From positions 186,001-250,000 of the forward strand of contig NZ_QGGX01000004.1 of NCBI RefSeq assembly GCF_003148805.1: a DNA stretch of 64,000 bases. The letters are read 5' to 3'. Numbering within the stretch: the first letter of the stretch is position 1; each line of letters begins with the position of its first letter. The notes beneath the pieces are model-generated. The model saw nothing but the letters and a program-made list of their open reading frames with translations. It was not told where the DNA came from and searched no databases. This stretch comes from Aminobacter sp. AP02 (GTDB lineage Bacteria; Pseudomonadota; Alphaproteobacteria; Rhizobiales; Rhizobiaceae). This document shows positions 62,510 to 64,000 of this stretch, one piece after another. Position numbers and translations under genes: made by a program.

Positions 62510-63298
62510 ATGAACAATCGAACCAGACGCTTCGAGGGCAAGGCGATGGTCGTCACCGGTGCCGCGCAAGGTATCGGCCGCCAGGTGGCGATGGATGCGG
62601 CCGCCGAGGGCGCCCATGTTTCCCTTGTCGACCGCTCGGGGTTGGTGAGGGAGGCCGCAGCCGAAATCGTGGCGGGTGGCGGCAAGGCTTTTGCCATCCT
62701 GGCCGATCTCGAAAGCTGGCAGGGCGCACAGGTTGCGATCGATGAAGCGAGCGCTGTCCTCGGGGGCATCGACATTCTCGTCAACAATGTCGGTGGTGCA
62801 ATCTGGATGCGGCCGTTTGAGCACTTCGACGAGACCCAGATCGAGGCGGAGATCCGCCGCTCGCTGTTTCCGACGATGTGGTGCTGCCGTGCCGTGCTTC
62901 CTCTGATGGTTGAGGCGGGAGGCGGGTCGATCGTCAACGTCTCGTCGATCGCCACGCGCGGCATCAATCGTGTGCCCTACTCTGCGGCCAAGGGCGCCGT
63001 CAACGCGCTCACCGTGTCGCTCGCCATGGAAAACGCCGAACGCGGCGTCCGCGTCAATGCCGTGGCACCGGGCGGCACGGACGCACCAGTACGCCGCATT
63101 CCCCGCAACGACGCAACCCAAGACGCACAAGACAAGGCGTGGATGCAGGCAGTCGTCGATCAGACCAAGGCTACAAGCTTCATGAAGCGCTACGGCACGC
63201 TCGCCGAGCAGAGCAGCGCGATCCTGTTCATGGCGTCCGATGACGCCTCTTACGTCACCGGCACGATCCTGCCGGTCGGCGGCGGTGACAGCGGCTGA
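62510..63298 (+). CDS. benD: Dihydroxycyclohexadiene carboxylate dehydrogenase (BenD-like SDR)
   Basis: A 262-residue short-chain dehydrogenase. NAD(H) motif TGAAQGIG, the NNVG motif, catalytic Ser in IVNVSSIA and Y-x3-K in VPYSAAKGAVNALT. Sequences such as NNVGGAIWMRPFEHF and FMKRYGTLAEQSSAI match BenD/XylL, which oxidise benzoate diol to catechol with decarboxylation. The ATG is at 62510; an open frame extends upstream to 62357 but shows no conserved sequence. It lies next to catA and an aromatic-acid transporter, which fits benzoate use. No benABC lies between catA and benD. Confidence 0.9.
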   Translation: MNNRTRRFEGKAMVVTGAAQGIGRQVAMDAAAEGAHVSLVDRSGLVREAAAEIVAGGGKAFAILADLESWQGAQVAIDEASAVLGGIDILVNNVGGAIWMRPFEHFDETQIEAEIRRSLFPTMWCCRAVLPLMVEAGGGSIVNVSSIATRGINRVPYSAAKGAVNALTVSLAMENAERGVRVNAVAPGGTDAPVRRIPRNDATQDAQDKAWMQAVVDQTKATSFMKRYGTLAEQSSAILFMASDDASYVTGTILPVGGGDSG

Positions 63299-63383
63299 GC
63301 GCGACGCGCTGCGAGCCAGCGCGATCGAAAGCGCCAAAGAAACTGCCGGATGAATTACAGAAATTCCCAGAGGAGGTATCTAC

Positions 63384-64000
63384 GTGCGAAATTCTAGACT
63401 GGACATTCGGCAGTTGCTTGATGAGCGCCCTGTCAGTGGCCTGCAATTGCGGGTTTTTTCGCTTTGCTTTCTTGTCGCGCTGCTTGACGGCTTCGACACG
63501 CAAGCCATCGCCTATACCGGCCCCGCGATTGCCAAGGCGTTCGGAATGTCGCCGGGCGACATGACCTACATCTTCATCTCGGGCACGCTGGGTATGGCGT
63601 TGGGCGCGATGGGCCTCGGCATGATCGGCGATCGGATCGGCCGCCGCATCGCCATTGTCGGCTCGATCGTTCTGTTTGGCGCATTTTCGCTGGCCATCGC
63701 CTTTGCCCAGTCACCCGCCCAGATCGTGGCGCTCCGTTTCCTGACCGGTCTCGGCATGGGTGGTGCTACGCCCGTGCTGCTGGCCATGGCGGCTGAATAC
63801 AGTCCCTCGCGCCTACGCGGCGCGGTCCTCACTGGCGTGCTTTTGGGCTTGCCCGCGGGCGCGATGGTTGGCGGTGTGCTCGCTGCAGGCTGGATGCCCG
63901 TGATCGGCTGGCAAGGCATCTACATCGTCGGCGGCGCGATACCACTTGTCGTTCTGTTGATCTGCCTGGCGTTCCTGCCGGAATCGGCCCAGTTTCTGGC
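63384..64000 (+). CDS. Aromatic-acid MFS transporter (BenK/PcaK-like), 5' part
   Basis: The reading frame starts with GTG at 63384 behind AGGAGG and runs to the right edge, about 205 codons. It has AAHS-family marks: LLDGFDTQAIAYTGPAIAKAFG in the first span and the loop GMIGDRIGRR with LRFLTGLGMGGATPVLLAMAAEYSP. This family imports benzoate, 4-hydroxybenzoate or related acids. Its place directly after benD suggests benzoate. The C-terminal half is outside the window. Confidence 0.9.
   Translation, partial: MRNSRLDIRQLLDERPVSGLQLRVFSLCFLVALLDGFDTQAIAYTGPAIAKAFGMSPGDMTYIFISGTLGMALGAMGLGMIGDRIGRRIAIVGSIVLFGAFSLAIAFAQSPAQIVALRFLTGLGMGGATPVLLAMAAEYSPSRLRGAVLTGVLLGLPAGAMVGGVLAAGWMPVIGWQGIYIVGGAIPLVVLLICLAFLPESAQFL

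Noticed and set aside
1-64000. CRISPR arrays, tRNA, rRNA and phage genes
   Set aside because: No regularly spaced repeats, tRNA-like cloverleaf ends or phage structural or integrase genes were seen when reading both strands by eye.

Overview
The window is 64 kb of high-GC, tightly packed DNA with long operons and many ATGA/TGATG junctions. Gene content (NasT/NasS, CatR-catBCA, TorTSR with a Tmo-type importer, many ABC importers, amidohydrolases, VapBC) points to a soil or rhizosphere alphaproteobacterium, most likely Hyphomicrobiales near Mesorhizobium/Aminobacter. That placement is inference from gene style, not from a marker gene. No rRNA, tRNA or CRISPR array was seen.

Layout. (1) 1-6.8 kb: a dipeptide/oligopeptide ABC importer, a serine beta-lactamase-fold hydrolase and anhydro-MurNAc kinase (anmK), which together look like peptidoglycan recycling. 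(2) 6.9-8.7 kb: a GNAT acetyltransferase and two decayed genes of a ferric-siderophore importer. (3) 9.0-13.8 kb: FMN reductase, LLM monooxygenase and an SsuCAB-type importer, a probable organosulfur scavenging operon. (4) 14.1-23.0 kb: nitrate assimilation: nasT-nasS, a sigma-54-type promoter, a two-hairpin antitermination leader, narK-nirB-nirD-nasA. (5) 23.2-41.9 kb: a catabolic island with two ABC importers (polar amino acid type and peptide type), five amidohydrolase/deaminase genes, a hydantoin-type racemase, a flavin reductase and one GntR/FCD regulator. Near-identical 12-bp operator sequences (ATTGTCGACAAT-like) lie in front of four transcription units, which ties the island into one regulon. 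(6) 42.0-43.2 kb: vapB and a frameshifted vapC. (7) 43.4-52.5 kb: TorT/TorS/TorR TMAO sensing next to a TmoXWV-like importer. (8) 52.5-58.6 kb: a WGR protein and an RND efflux operon with two TetR regulators. (9) 58.7-64 kb: CatR-like regulator, catB, catC, catA, benD and the start of an aromatic-acid MFS transporter, i.e. the catechol ortho-cleavage branch of benzoate degradation.

The most novel element is the island in (5). Its genes fit uptake and stepwise hydrolysis of an N-heterocycle or a cyclic amide/ureide, but the substrate cannot be read from sequence. Two paralogous amidohydrolases there have lost the HxH metal motif that defines the family, while the other three keep it. The nitrate leader in (4) is a well-resolved example of two-level nitrogen control.
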